Positions 16,750-26,490 of a stretch of 50,767 bases of DNA are shown here, piece by piece (position 1 is the first letter of the stretch; every line of letters starts with the position of its first letter). The translations under genes were made by a program, and so were the position numbers. This DNA comes from CBDDDW01 sp965226805 (GTDB lineage: Bacteria > Chloroflexota > Dehalococcoidia > Lucifugimonadales > JAGWBF01). The stretch lies in NCBI GenBank assembly GCA_965226805.1, contig CBDDDW010000017.1:1-50767 (forward strand), read 5' to 3'. A model generated the notes under the pieces. That model did not search any database and had not been told where the DNA came from. It saw only the letters and a list, made by a program, of their open reading frames with translations.

Positions 16750-17355
16750 TCACCGATGTTCGCGTGGACACCCCTTCCCAATAGCCCGACCCGGGGAAGG
16801 CGCTGTCTGACTTCCCAGACCGCTGTTCATTCCCGGCGGAGGTGGAGTTGTCTCACCGAAGAGCCAGGAATCGAAAAGGCCGTCCAGATCCCTGCCTGCA
16901 ATCTCCTCAGCCACAGCGACAAGATCCTCGGTTGTCACGTTGCCTCCGGCATGGCGGGACACATACTCACGCAGCATCTTGAAAAACGCCTCGTCGCCGA
17001 TTTCGCCGCGCAGTGCGTGAAGGGCCATTGCGCCTCTCTCATGGATGCCGCCGCTGAAAAGGGAGCCGGGGTCGGGATTCGCCGGCGGCCCATAGACAGG
17101 ACGCCAGACCGTCTCCCAGAACTGCTCGAAACAGCAGCAGCCGCACTTGTGGTCTAACCACAGCCACTCGGCGTAGGTGGCGAACCCCTCGTTCAGCCAC
17201 AAGTCCTGCCACGACGCGGGAGTAAGCAGGTTCCCAAACCACTGGTGCGCCAACTCGTGGGCTATCAACCTGTCGCCAAAAGTCTCCAGGGCTCGTATCC
17301 CGTAGACGGGCCGGGGCTGGGTTTCCAGGTCGTCGATAATCATCACATTTATCAT
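16750..17355 (-). pseudogene. M1-family aminopeptidase, C-terminal fragment
   Basis: The zinc site is complete: HELAHQWFGN (residues 33-42) and NEGFATYAEW with Glu56 as third ligand. It is followed by the helical C-terminal region (ERGAMALHALRGEIGDEAFF, DLDGLFDSWLFG). Normal M1 enzymes have a beta-rich N-terminal domain of about 200 residues and the GAMEN exopeptidase motif ahead of this site; here the frame begins abruptly at MINVMIIDDLETQPRP. The gene is therefore truncated at its 5' end, about 200 bases from the IS630 element. These peptidases trim N-terminal residues from peptides. The fragment is unlikely to be active. Confidence 0.8.
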
Positions 17356-17551
17356 TTAGGGTCTCTTGATCCATGTCAGCCAGTGACGATGAGTAGCGTT
17401 CTTGGCTGATGCTGGGCATTCGATGGTGTGGGAAACTGCTTGGGTCACCGCCGACCGAGCCCGTAAGGGATGCGCACTTGAGGATTCGAGCTGTTTGCCC
17501 ATATAGCACCCCTTGATCTCACCATAGAGGCAGCCCGCCTAGTAGGCCCTA

Positions 17552-18689
17552 GTCTAATGTCTCGCAAATGCCTTGATATATAGTGGATATTGGGGTATGC
17601 TTGCTTCATGCCAAAATCAGCTGATCTCCTCACGATATCTCCCGAGCAACGCCGAACGCTGGAAGCCTGGGTCCGTGCCCAGAACACTCCCCAAAGCGTC
17701 GCCTTCCGGGCCAGGATCGCCCTCCTCGCCGCCGACGGTGTGCCCAATAGCCGGATTGCCCGAGAGGTGGGCGTCAGTCGTCCCACCGTCATGCTCTGGC
17801 GCCAGCGTTTCCTCCAGGGCGGCCCTAGTGCCCTCACCGAGATCGCACCCGGCCGGGGCCGGCGGGGGTGACCTACGGAGCCGACCGGGTGAACGAGGTG
17901 GTGCAGGCCACTACCCAGACCAAACCCCCCGGAGCAACCCACTGGAGCATCCGCACCATGGCCAAGGCCCAGGGCCTTAGCAAGGCCACCGTGCAGCGCA
18001 TCTGGTCCGCTCACGGGTTACAGCCCCACCGGACGAAGCGATTCAAGCTCTCCAAGGACTGGCGGTTCACCGAGAAACTCACCGACGTAGTGGGGCTGTA
18101 CCTCAATCCTCCCGACAAAGCCGTGGTCCTGTGCGTGGATGAGAAGAGCCAAATCCAGGCCCTTCAGCGTACCCAGCCCGGCCTGCCTATGAAGAAAGGG
18201 CGCTGCGGAACCATGACCCACGACTACAAGCGGCATGGGACCACGACCCTATTTGCGGCCCTCAATGTCTTGGACGGGCGGGTGATCGGGGAGTGCATGG
18301 CTAAGCACCGGCACCAGGAGTTCCTGCGCTTCCTGCGGCGACTGGACCGGGAGTTTTCCAAGGAGACGCCGCTCCATCTGATTGTGGACAACTATGGGAC
18401 CCACAACCAGTCCAAGGTGAAGGCGTGGCTGGAGAAGCACCCGCGGTTCACCCTGCACTTCACGCCGACGAGCTCGTCTTGGTTGAACCTGGTGGAGCGG
18501 TGGTTCAGGGAGTTGACGGAGAAAAGAGTACGGCGGGGGAGTTTCGAGAGCGTCCCGGAGTTGATCGCCGCGATTAAGGAATACCTGGCGGCGTCCAACG
18601 CGGATCCCAAGCCGTTTGTATGGCATGCCTCCGCTCAAGCGATCCTCACCAAGCTCTCACGCTGTAAAGCTATTTACGAGACACTAGAC
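17552..18689 (+). mobile_element. Intact IS630-family element
   Basis: Inverted ends GTCTAATGTCTCG (17552-17564) and CGAGACACTAGAC (18677-18689), extended by weaker matches, flanked by TA on both sides (17550-17551, 18690-18691), the IS630/Tc1 target duplication. It encodes two overlapping frames of the transposase. A stray right end of a relative is at 2191-2220. Confidence 0.85.
17608..17871 (+). CDS. IS630 transposase, N-terminal frame (HTH)
   Basis: Starts MPKSADLLTISPEQR and contains a helix-turn-helix (NSRIAREVGVSRPTVMLWRQ) that binds the element ends. It stops at TGA 17869-17871 in a G-rich stretch (CGGCGGGGGTGACC) just where the second frame begins. In many IS630 elements both frames are one protein, so a -1 ribosomal slip on the G run, or an indel, is likely. 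Confidence 0.75.
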   Translation: MPKSADLLTISPEQRRTLEAWVRAQNTPQSVAFRARIALLAADGVPNSRIAREVGVSRPTVMLWRQRFLQGGPSALTEIAPGRGRRG

Positions 18690-18692
18690 TAG
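17868..18692 (+). CDS. IS630 transposase, DDE catalytic frame
   Basis: The catalytic residues of the IS630 DDE domain are visible: D in VVLCVDEKSQ, D in LHLIVDNYGTH, and E in WLNLVERWFRELTEK. Start is GTG 17868, overlapping the first frame as GTGA. The stop TAG is completed by the flanking target TA plus the next G, so the last codons depend on the insertion site; the remnant end at 2191 has the same arrangement. The protein cuts and joins the element at TA. Confidence 0.85.
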   Translation: MTYGADRVNEVVQATTQTKPPGATHWSIRTMAKAQGLSKATVQRIWSAHGLQPHRTKRFKLSKDWRFTEKLTDVVGLYLNPPDKAVVLCVDEKSQIQALQRTQPGLPMKKGRCGTMTHDYKRHGTTTLFAALNVLDGRVIGECMAKHRHQEFLRFLRRLDREFSKETPLHLIVDNYGTHNQSKVKAWLEKHPRFTLHFTPTSSSWLNLVERWFRELTEKRVRRGSFESVPELIAAIKEYLAASNADPKPFVWHASAQAILTKLSRCKAIYETLD

Positions 18693-18706
18693 GGTAGCCC
18701 CACCAG

Positions 18707-21700
18707 CTATTGCGGCTGCTCAACTGAACCGCCCCTGTGGAACAGGCCGGGGATACTGACATTGACGAGGTAGTAGACAATGGGCACTACGATCAGCGTC
18801 AAGGCGGTGGAGGTGATCAACCCGCCAATTACTACCGTGGCCAACTCGGAGCTGATGATGCCCCCCGAACCACCGGAGAAGGCCGCTAGGGGCAGCAGCG
18901 CAAAGCTGGTAGTCAAGGCAGTCATCAGGATGGGGCGCAGGCGCACGCGAGCGCCGGTGATGAGCGCCTCTCGGACAGGCATGCCCCTAGCCCGCAACTG
19001 CTCAACGAAGGCGATGAGCACGATGGCGTTGGTTACCACGATGCCGATGAGGAGCAGGATGCCCATCATGGCTGGCAGCCCCAAGGCCCGGCCTGTGATG
19101 GCCAGAGACAACAGCACTCCGATCAGCGCTAGGGGTAGGCTGGAGACGATGATGAGGGGGTTCCGAAGGGATCCCAGGCTTGCCACCATGACGAGGTACA
19201 TCAAGATGATACCCACAGCCATCGAGACGAAGATGGACCGGAACCCCTCTTCGATGTCTGCGAATATCCCGCCGCTGGTCACGCTTACTCCCGCTGGCGG
19301 AGATAGGGCCGCGATCTTCGCATCGATCTCTGCTCCCACGGCTTGGGTATCCGCACCGATGGTGTCTCCAGTGATCCTGGCGGACCGCTGCCCATCGGTG
19401 CGGGTGATAGTCACCGGCCCTTCTTGAATCTCCACCCGGGCTAGCTGGTGTAGTGGCGCTACGCCTCCCGGTCCCTTGATCAGCAGCTCTTTGATCTGGT
19501 CTATGCTTCCCAAAGCATCCCTCTGGCCTGATAGGACCACATCGGTAGCCTGACCATCGATGTCGATGGCTGTCACTGCCCTCCCCACTAGGAATCCGCT
19601 TAGCTGGAACCCCACCTGACGCGCGGTGAGTCCGATGTTAGCGGCGGCGGCAGAGTCGACCCGTATGGCGACCTCGTCCCGTGTCTGGGCAACGTCGCTC
19701 TCCAGGTTGACGACTCCCTCCACAGAGGAAAGGGAGGTCGATAGCTCCTGGGCCACGGACCTGATGTCAGCGTAGTTCGGTCCTGTTATGCTGATATCGA
19801 CTCCACCCTGTGGCGGTCCATCGGACACCTCGTTGACCCTTACCAGGCGGCCCGGCTTCTCCAGGTCCTCTCTCAAGACCTTCGCGATGTCTTCGGGCGC
19901 ATTGGAGCGCAGCACCACCAGGATACTGGCCTGGTTGAATCCGCCTGGGCCGCCCCAAAAGGCGAGATCGGTCGCGCCGACCGTAGCAGTGTATATCTCC
20001 GCTAGGCCCCTGACCCGGTCTTCTATCTCCACCACCTCGGAGAGCGTCTGCCCGGCGCGAGCTCCCGGAGGAAGGCTCACTTCTATCTGGACGCTGCGGG
20101 TCCCGCCAGAGGGAAAGAGCGTGATGGGGATGAACAGCAGCAAAACCAGGCTGAGCCCGGTTACGAGCGCCGCTCCTGCCAGAGTAACAGCCTTATGCCC
20201 CAGCACCCACCGTAGCACGGGAGTGTAGGCCCTTTGCATCCAGGTCTCGTGGACGAAGGCGATGTCGTCGTCGTCTCCTGCCCCTTCGGGGAGGTCGCCT
20301 GGGCGCAGAAGGTACGCTCCCAGAACCGGAACGGCGGTCAGGGCTACTACCAGAGACGCCACCAGTGCAAAGCTAATCGTCAGGGCGAAGGGCAGGAAGA
20401 AGGCCCCTACGAGGCCTTGGATGAATGCAAGGGGTATGAAAACGACGATAGTCGTCAGGGTCGAGGCGAAGATGGCCGGACCCACCTCAGCGGTCGCGTC
20501 CAGCGCCGCCCGCCACCGCTCCCGTCCCGACTGTATGTGACGGTAGACGTTCTCCAGTACGACGATGGCATCGTCCATCACCCGTCCCACGGAGATGGCC
20601 AGGCCCCCAAGGGTCATGAAGTTGAGAGACATATCCTGCCAGCCCATGAGGAGCACGCCAGTGAGCACGCTGAGAGGAATGGAGAGCCCTATGACGATGG
20701 TGGGTCGAAGGGTGGTCAACAACCCCCGGATCACCGTGGGTCGGATGGTCAGCATGAAGATGAAGACCACAGTCACTGCGAACAGGAAACCAAAGCCAGC
20801 CTCTTGAAGCAGGGAATCGATCTGCTCCTGGATCTCTGGCCCCTCGTCCCAAACGATGACGATCTCGACTCCGGCTGGCAGAGCGGCGGCGTCCAGCGCC
20901 TCTCGCACTGCCTCGGTCACTTCGATGGTGTTGGCCTCAGGCTCCTTGATGATGGAGACGTTGATGGCCTGTCTTCCGTTGGTGCGGGAGATGCTGGTGG
21001 GCACCTCGTTCGCGGAGGCAACACTGGCCACATCGGACAGCAAGACTGGACCGGAGGGAGACGACCCCACTACGAGGTTCCGAATGTCTGCGATAGAGCC
21101 GAGCAGGTGGATGGTCTTCACTGGCATCGCCTCACCAGCGCCGAAGAGCAGGCCCGTCGGGAAGGTGACGTTGTTTTCGCTCAGCGCTGCGGAGACTTGG
21201 GGCAGTGAGATTCCTTGGGCCGCCAGCCGGTCCGGGTCAACGGCCACCAGCACCTGAGGCTGTACCTCTCCGGTTACCTGCACGTCCATTACGCCGTCAA
21301 TGGCAACCAGTTCAGGGAGTAGCAGCGTCCGCGCCGTGGAGACGGCGAGGTCCGAGGGCACGAAGCCGGAGGGATCGGCATCGGGCTCCGGTTCGGCGAT
21401 GACGCTGAACTGGAGCACTGCGACCTGGTCGGGGTTGAACCGTCCTACGTCGGGCCTCTCCACCCCAACGGGGAAGGAGAGACCGCTTACGGCAGCCTCG
21501 ATATTGGCTTTCCGCATTGGCCATGTCGGTGCCGAACTTGAAGTTCGCCAGCACGAGAGAGTTGCCCTCGAAGCTGGTCGACTGGACCGATTCAAGCCCA
21601 TCCATCCCGGAGATGGCCTTTTCAATGGGAGATGTAACGTCTTCGACCACACTTTCAGGGTCGACGGAGGGATAGGAGGTGTTGACCGCCACTAGGGGAA

Positions 21701-21827
21701 ACTCGATGTCGGGGAAGAGCTCTACCTTGAGGGAGTTGTAGACATACACTCCGCCGGCCAGAAGGATGACCACAGCCAGCATGGTGACCGTTCTCTTGCT
21801 GATGGCAGTGGCGGTGATGAAACGCAT
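18707..21827 (-). CDS. RND-family efflux pump, inner-membrane subunit (one frameshift)
   Basis: An AcrB/HAE1-type transporter of about 1040 residues. The N-terminus (MRFITATAISKRTVTMLAVV) is the first membrane helix, followed by the periplasmic porter domain (VELFPDIEFPLVAVNTSYPS). Transmembrane segment 4 carries the proton-relay acids in RVMDDAIVVLENVYRH. The C-terminal half repeats the fold and ends at LFHRGGSVEQPQ. The frame breaks near 21510: deleting one A in GGAAAGCC joins FGTDMANAE to ANIEAAVSGL. RND pumps export drugs, lipids or metals by proton antiport with an adaptor protein; no adaptor gene is adjacent. GGGAGG lies 12 bases before the ATG. Its downstream end abuts the IS630 element. 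Confidence 0.85.
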
Positions 21828-22405
21828 CGTTGTCTTGGCCTCCCTCTCTTTTTTCGTACGTTTGCTATGGCCTTTGCAGACTTCTTGTTACACTGGGGCC
21901 GATCGAGCCCCGCCACACTGGCTTACCAACCGGCCCCAAGCAACCGTTCCGTCAAGACTAGCCTAACTCTTCTTGCCTATCGGTCAGTGGACATATATCT
22001 TAGCCATATAAGACTAGTTAACATAGTCACAAGCTACCACCATTCGCTATAGGTTTCGAATCCGAGGTGGTCATTGGTGGGTGCCAGACGACATGCCTCA
22101 AGTTGAGCAATATGCCCTCACAGACCTTCGTGACATGGCAAGAAGCAACCTGCTGTTGGCATGGCCGGTCATTGGGCATCCATTCATGGGCCCGCTGGCT
22201 CCGGCAAATGCACGAATACTCTCTGGATGTGCTGAGCGATCTTTCCTTGGAACCCCTTGGGATTACGTCGGGAACTGAGTTGTTAGCGGAGCCCCCGTGG
22301 CGCTGTGGAAGGTTCCCAGCAATGACCTGGACGAGTTGAGCCTTCCTCCCTGCTAGGCTTCCGCGCCCGGGAAACCTGGCCCGACCTCTCCGAGTTGCTA
22401 CAGTC

Positions 22406-22476
22406 CCATCCACAGTTCAAAGAGGGTACTGCCTACCGTCAACTTAGGCCCACCAATTTTCACCGTAGACAGAACC
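22406..22476. repeat. MITE-like repeat, truncated right arm
   Basis: Left arm CCATCCACAGTTCAAAGAG...CTACCGTC, core TTAGGCCCACC and the start of a right arm CACCGTAGACAGAACC. The rest of the right arm is lost. Confidence 0.65.
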
Positions 22477-22842
22477 GAGCCGTCCAAGGGCATCTCCTCG
22501 GCGTTCCCGCCGGGTATGCGGCCTTGGGAAACCCAGTTCAGTCGCGCCTTGGCCCGGCTGCAAGCCATTCCATTCCCGGCCTGACGGCCAGCCTGCAACT
22601 GACCCAACGTCCCCGCAATCTCGCGCCACCCCGGTCGCGAGAGTCCCCTGCTGCGTATCCTCTCGCCATCCCGCGCATCGCAACTCCCGCATAGGGCCTT
22701 AGGGGCCCTGTGCGGCGCCTGAAGACCCTCCGCCGGCCTCCCATCTACCCCAAGACCCCAGGCCATCTCCCCTGCAGCTCCCTCACCCACCCCCTTCCGC
22801 TGCCCTCACGCCGTCCATCCGTGTCCTTCGGTGAATTCGGGC

Positions 22843-22898
22843 TTAGGCCCACCACCGCGTACGGTAGATACCACCATCTTCGAGATGTGGCTCGGCAG
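22843..22898. repeat. MITE-like repeat, right half
   Basis: Core TTAGGCCCACC then ACGGTAGATACCACC and ATCTTCGAGATGTGGCTCGG, matching the copy at 16241-16334. The left arm is missing. Confidence 0.65.
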
Positions 22899-23289
22899 GC
22901 TGTGAACCGCCTGAAGCACCTGACCCAACTGTCGTAGGGCGTCGGCCCCCGGTTGAAGGTCCGATCGAAGAGCCCAGAGGTGCGCGCTACGCCCAGAAAG
23001 CAACAGTGAACATCAGCCACTTGAGCGAGGGCTGGGTTTGATTTGTACTTGGCACACCGCCACTCGACCGAGGATGGCCGCAAGAACTCAGCATATCACG
23101 GCGTCCACCGACTCACACCGCCTCACAACTCCCTGGGTCTCGCCTTGCGGCCCTGCGGTCGGACTGCCGGTAGAGGCTGGCCCGCTCGTAGCCCTTCACG
23201 TCGGGGCTTACGCAGGCTGACGCTGAAGATCTAGACATCATTGACGGATTGGGCGGCATCCTCGATGGCTCGAAACCCACCGGTGAAAC

Positions 23290-23840
23290 TCATGCGGGAA
23301 CATCAAAGGCTAAAACGGTTAGCGTGAGTTCTCTGTTGGGATCATCCCGATGGCTGAAGACGTACCGGAATCCCGTTTCCGAATTGTAGTCGAGCTCAAC
23401 TTTGTAGTTGGGGTGGTCCCGGACGACTTGCGGTATTCTGTGGAGAACCGTGGACATAGCCACTTCGCGATTGAAAACAAGAAGGGCCGCTTTAGTGTCC
23501 CTCCAGCTAGGAGTCTGTCCGAGAAACAATGTTCTAAACGATATACGTCATTAGTGGAGTGTAAAGATGCTAATTAATCCACGACAAAGTCCAGATTACT
23601 GTAAGCAGGTTATTGCGTGGCGGTTTTCGTCTCCAGGAACGAATCCTCGGACAGACTCCTAGTATAAGCCCAGCAACTGGTCGAGTGCCTCGCTAAGGCC
23701 AGACGGGCCCGCCCAGAACTTGCACTCGGCTATAAAGATATTCTTCCCTTCTGACCTTATCAGAATATCGGTCTTGCCGTCGTAGTACAGTGCGCACCTC
23801 CGGCGCGGGATGCCAGGGGGCTGTCGTCGATGCCGCGAGA
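23290..23840 (-). pseudogene. Restriction-like nuclease domain, interrupted by a MITE
   Basis: The upstream part reads YYDGKTDILIRSEGKNIFIA and ECKFWAGPSGLSEALDQLLG, a textbook PD-(D/E)XK core: D in KTDIL, E and K in AECKF. It stops at the MITE. Beyond it the sequence resumes as WRDTKAALLVFNRE, ending ELTLTVLAFDVPA. Removing the 148-base MITE and one target copy leaves a further one-base shift (LLG to YTSWRD), so the gene carries two lesions. Its 5' end is fused to the truncated ImuB-like gene near 23820. Such domains cut DNA, often as part of larger NTPase proteins; the lost N-terminus may have carried one. Inactive as it stands. Confidence 0.7.
23511..23658. mobile_element. 148-bp MITE with perfect 13-bp inverted ends and CTAG duplication
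   Basis: GAGTCTGTCCGAG (23511-23523) and CTCGGACAGACTC (23646-23658) are perfect inverted repeats. CTAG flanks both sides (23507-23510, 23659-23662), a 4-bp palindromic target duplication of the kind made by IS1182-type transposases. It has no coding capacity, and no parental transposase is in the window. Confidence 0.85.
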
Positions 23841-24494
23841 GAGGTTCCACGCTTTCGTTCCCGGAAACCCGAACCGGTCTGCAAGGATGTCCCTTCCCAT
23901 GGAGGCCACCTGTCCCATCGCGTGCAGCCCCAAGCGGTGCATTTGGGTCTTTACGGCTGAAGAGATGGGAAGGAGGTCGATTGGGTGGGACGCGAGGAAG
24001 GCCGCAGCATCAGATGGAACCCTGGTCGCTCCCTGGGTCCTGCTGACGCGGGCTGCCACGGAGGCGGGGAACTTGCCCTCCCCCAACCATACCCGTGGCT
24101 TCAGGTGCTCGGGTACGGAGTGGAGCAGGGCGCTCACCAGCTGCGCCGCGCCGCCGTACATGCCCTCCAGTCCGTCCAGCCGCACGTAGGCTGTGCCTAG
24201 CTCCGGTCCCTCCACCCGGTCGCTGATGCCTTGGAGAGCGGTGAGCATACGGTGGAACACCTTCTGGTACGACGGCTCGTCGGTTTCCAGGACGATGGTG
24301 CCTGGTTGGCGGGAGAGGGCCTGCTCTTGCGTCATCCCCGGCGATACACCGACCACCGCTGGGAAGGTGTCGACGACCAGAGGCCTGCCCTTGGAGCGGT
24401 CCACAATGACGGCGGTGGTCTCCTTTAGATTGGGGTGGTTTCGGAGCTCCGCCTTGGCCCGCAAGTGGGTGACGAGCACACAGGCGACCCTCAA
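23820..24494 (-). pseudogene. ImuB-like Y-family DNA polymerase homologue, C-terminus lost
   Basis: The chain MRVACVLVTHLRAKAELRNH followed by VVDTFPAVVGVSPGMTQEQA is the start of ImuB-type Y-family proteins, which lack the paired catalytic aspartates of true Y polymerases and act as adaptors for mutagenic translesion synthesis with DnaE2 and ImuA. Palm/finger helices follow to FGFPGTKAWNLSRGIDDSPL, after which homology ends; family members run another 200 residues. The frame then runs out of frame through the nuclease fragment. Start is TTG 24494 with AGTAGG upstream. An SOS-regulated promoter lies 50-78 bases upstream, so the gene was part of the DNA-damage response before its truncation by recombination. 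Confidence 0.75.
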
Positions 24495-24542
24495 GGCACC
24501 TACTTGGCAAGCTAAGTCAGAAAAAGGCGATGGAAAGGAGGA

Positions 24543-24572
24543 ATGCTAGCGAACACCTGTTCTCTTTGTCAA
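24543..24572 (-). promoter_or_regulatory. Promoter with an embedded SOS (LexA) box
   Basis: On the minus strand TTGACA (24572-24567), an 18-base spacer and TAGCAT (24548-24543). The spacer contains GAACAGGTGTTC (24562-24551), a perfect GAAC-N4-GTTC site, the core of Gram-positive-type LexA boxes. LexA binding there would block RNA polymerase; it points at the ImuB-like gene starting at 24494. Confidence 0.75.
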
Positions 24573-24588
24573 TGGCGTGAGGACAGAC

Positions 24589-24616
24589 GAATTCGCCCGG
24601 CGTATTCGGCGAATTC
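24589..24616. repeat. Perfect 9-bp inverted repeat
   Basis: GAATTCGCC (24589-24597) and GGCGAATTC (24608-24616) around a 10-base loop, just upstream of the SOS promoter. It may be a second operator or a hairpin; no T run follows. Confidence 0.5.
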
Positions 24617-24771
24617 CACGCCGCTCAGCATGCGGCCATCTTCAAATCCTCCATGCATTGACCGAGAGCGGGTTTCAAATTACTTGTATACGTGCTAGCG
24701 GCGAGAGTAAGATTATCCTATAGGGTCCAAGACGCAATATTTTCATTTTCCGGTACTGGAGGATAAGCAGA

Positions 24772-26074
24772 ATGTTTGGTCAGAACAGAGAAAAAAAGCG
24801 GTTCTCCTGGCGATGGGCCGTGCTGCTGGTCGCGCTGGTGGCGGGGAGCCTGCTTTTGGCGGCCTGCGGCGACTCCGACCCTAGTCCCACAGCGACCACT
24901 GAACCTACTTCGGTACAGGCCACACCGGACGAAGACGGCGACGCCATGGTGGACGAGGACGGCGACGCCATGATGGACGAAGACGGCGACGCCATGATGG
25001 ACGAGGACGGCGACGCCATGATGGACGAAGACGGCGACGCCATGGTGGACGAGGACGGCGACGCCATGATGGACGAAGACGGCGACGCCATGATGGACGA
25101 GGACGGCGACGCCATGATGGACGAGGACGGCGACGCCATGATGGACGAGGACGGCGACGCCATGATGGACGAGGACGGCGACGCCATGATGGACGAGGAC
25201 GGCGACGACGAGGACCATGATGATGGACGAGGACGGCGACGCCATGATGGACGAGGACGGCGACGCCATGATGGACGAGGACGGCGACGCCATGATGGAC
25301 GAGGACGGCGACGCCATGATGGACGAGGACGGCGACGCCATGATGGACGAGGACGGCGACGCCATGATGGACGAAGACGGCGACGCCATGATGGACGAAG
25401 ACGGCGACGCCATGATGGACGAAGACGGCGACGCCATGATGGACGAAGACGGCGACGCCATGATGTCTCTGAGCGATATCGACGAGACCACCACGGGGGC
25501 CGAACTGATCGCGTCGCTTTCCGAAGGTGAAGCAGCCTGCCTGCGCGCTGCGATAGGGGACGCGAGCTACGAGGCTATGCAGGACCTGACCCTGTCCGAG
25601 AGTGCCATGGGATTCGATACGTTCCCGCTGCAATGCCTGGAGCCGGGCAACGCCATCGACCTGAGCGTAGCCATGATGTCGCTCCAGGCGGGCGGGCTGT
25701 CCGATGATAGCCGGGCCTGCATCAAGGACGTTTTCGCAGACCTCGGGGTGCCGGGCGAGGGGATGAGCATGACAGACTCCATGCGCTCCTTTATAACCAT
25801 GCAGCTCTGCCTGACCGACGAAGAAGCGCAAGCCATGTCGGGACCTGTTCCGGAAGAAGACGCATTTCCTTTGCCCTCCCAACTACGCTGCGTATCCGAG
25901 CAGACAGACCTGGAGAACCTGTTCATCGTCTACCAGGCCTTTGCCGACCTGGAGTCGAGCACGGAGCAGCCCACACCATCGCCGGAAATGACGAAGGCGG
26001 TGGCCGAGATAATGGCCGCTCAGGAGACCTGCGGCATTCCCACCATCATCCAGGGGGAGGGGTCAGCGCCCTAG
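24772..26074 (+). CDS. Acidic octapeptide-repeat lipoprotein (frameshift within the repeats)
   Basis: GGAGG lies 12 bases before ATG 24772. A basic N-region and hydrophobic core (WAVLLVALVAGSLLLAAC) end in a lipobox with Cys near residue 28, so the protein is a lipid-anchored envelope protein. A Ser/Thr/Pro linker follows, then about 22 copies of DEDGDAMM, encoded by 24-base repeats. Downstream is a helical domain with spaced cysteines (EGEAACLRAAIGDASYEAMQ, MGFDTFPLQCLEPG, DDSRACIKDVFADLG, MQLCLTDEE, ECGIP-like end). One unit at 25201-25234 carries 10 extra bases and changes frame: the first frame runs into an Arg-rich nonsense tail to 25530, while the cysteine domain is open from 25217. The acidic run may bind cations. 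Function unknown. Confidence 0.75.
24928..25465. repeat. 24-base tandem repeat array in the lipoprotein gene
   Basis: Unit GACGAGGACGGCGACGCC plus ATGATG, with A/G and ATGGTG variants, about 22 copies, encoding DEDGDAMM. A disrupted unit near 25206 (GACGACGAGGACCATGATG) adds 10 bases. Because 24 is divisible by 3, ordinary slippage keeps frame; only that unit shifts it. Confidence 0.9.
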
Positions 26075-26490
26075 GCGGCGGCTCGGGTTACTGCCTGCGC
26101 TGAGATATCCGGGGTGTGGGAACCGAAGTTGGAATCGGATCATCGGCGTGGACAGATGCTTGAGTCTTGGAGGCATCCGAGATTTGAGTATACACCGTCG
26201 GGGCATTCGTTTCCGTATCGTATGGTGCGCCCTGGGGTGATGCAACGTTTGCAGCTGTGTTAGCTACGTTGGGCGCTGGTCTCGACGTGTCCTATGGTGG
26301 GCTCCGCTATGTGGCAGACCCTGGAAGCTCACAGGGCAACCTCCCACCGAAAAGTTTGTAGTGCAGTCCCCGTTGGCCCACCAGACTTGACAAAATCAAG
26401 AACCTTTACGTTGACCGTCGTTCTGGACCTGTAGGTAGGACCTAGCCACAGGCCCCTTAGGTACAAGGCCACCACAAGCGACCCGCCCCC
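26075..26490. other. Intergenic stretch with a recombinase scrap
   Basis: No gene is recognisable apart from the short serine-recombinase tail at 26360-26435. Confidence 0.5.
26360..26435 (+). pseudogene. Extreme C-terminal scrap of a serine recombinase
   Basis: Reads VPVGPPDLTKSRTFTLTV and stops at TAG 26433-26435. It aligns with SGPPIWTKPRTFTWNSQK at the end of the recombinase fragment at 31996-32251. Only about 25 residues survive. Confidence 0.5.

Larger units (their letters stand above)
21828..23289. other. 1.4-kb stretch without a recognisable gene, two MITE copies
   Basis: Only the two hairpin repeats annotated separately are recognisable. Open frames across this region have repeat-derived sequence or no motif. 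It may include the 5' region controlling the RND gene (21828-22000). Confidence 0.5.

Noticed and set aside
20234..21208. A 324-residue rightward frame opposite the RND pump gene
   Set aside because: Shadow of a conserved transporter; low-complexity and motif-free.
22390..22930. Frames ending in VGSTLFELWMGL-like sequence
   Set aside because: The shared ending is a translation of the MITE-like repeat, not a protein family.
24928..25465. CRISPR-like direct repeats
   Set aside because: The repeats are tandem without spacers and encode a coherent acidic octapeptide.
24718..25882. Leftward frames rich in MASPSSSI or HHGVAVFV repeats
   Set aside because: They are antisense products of the 24-base lipoprotein repeats.
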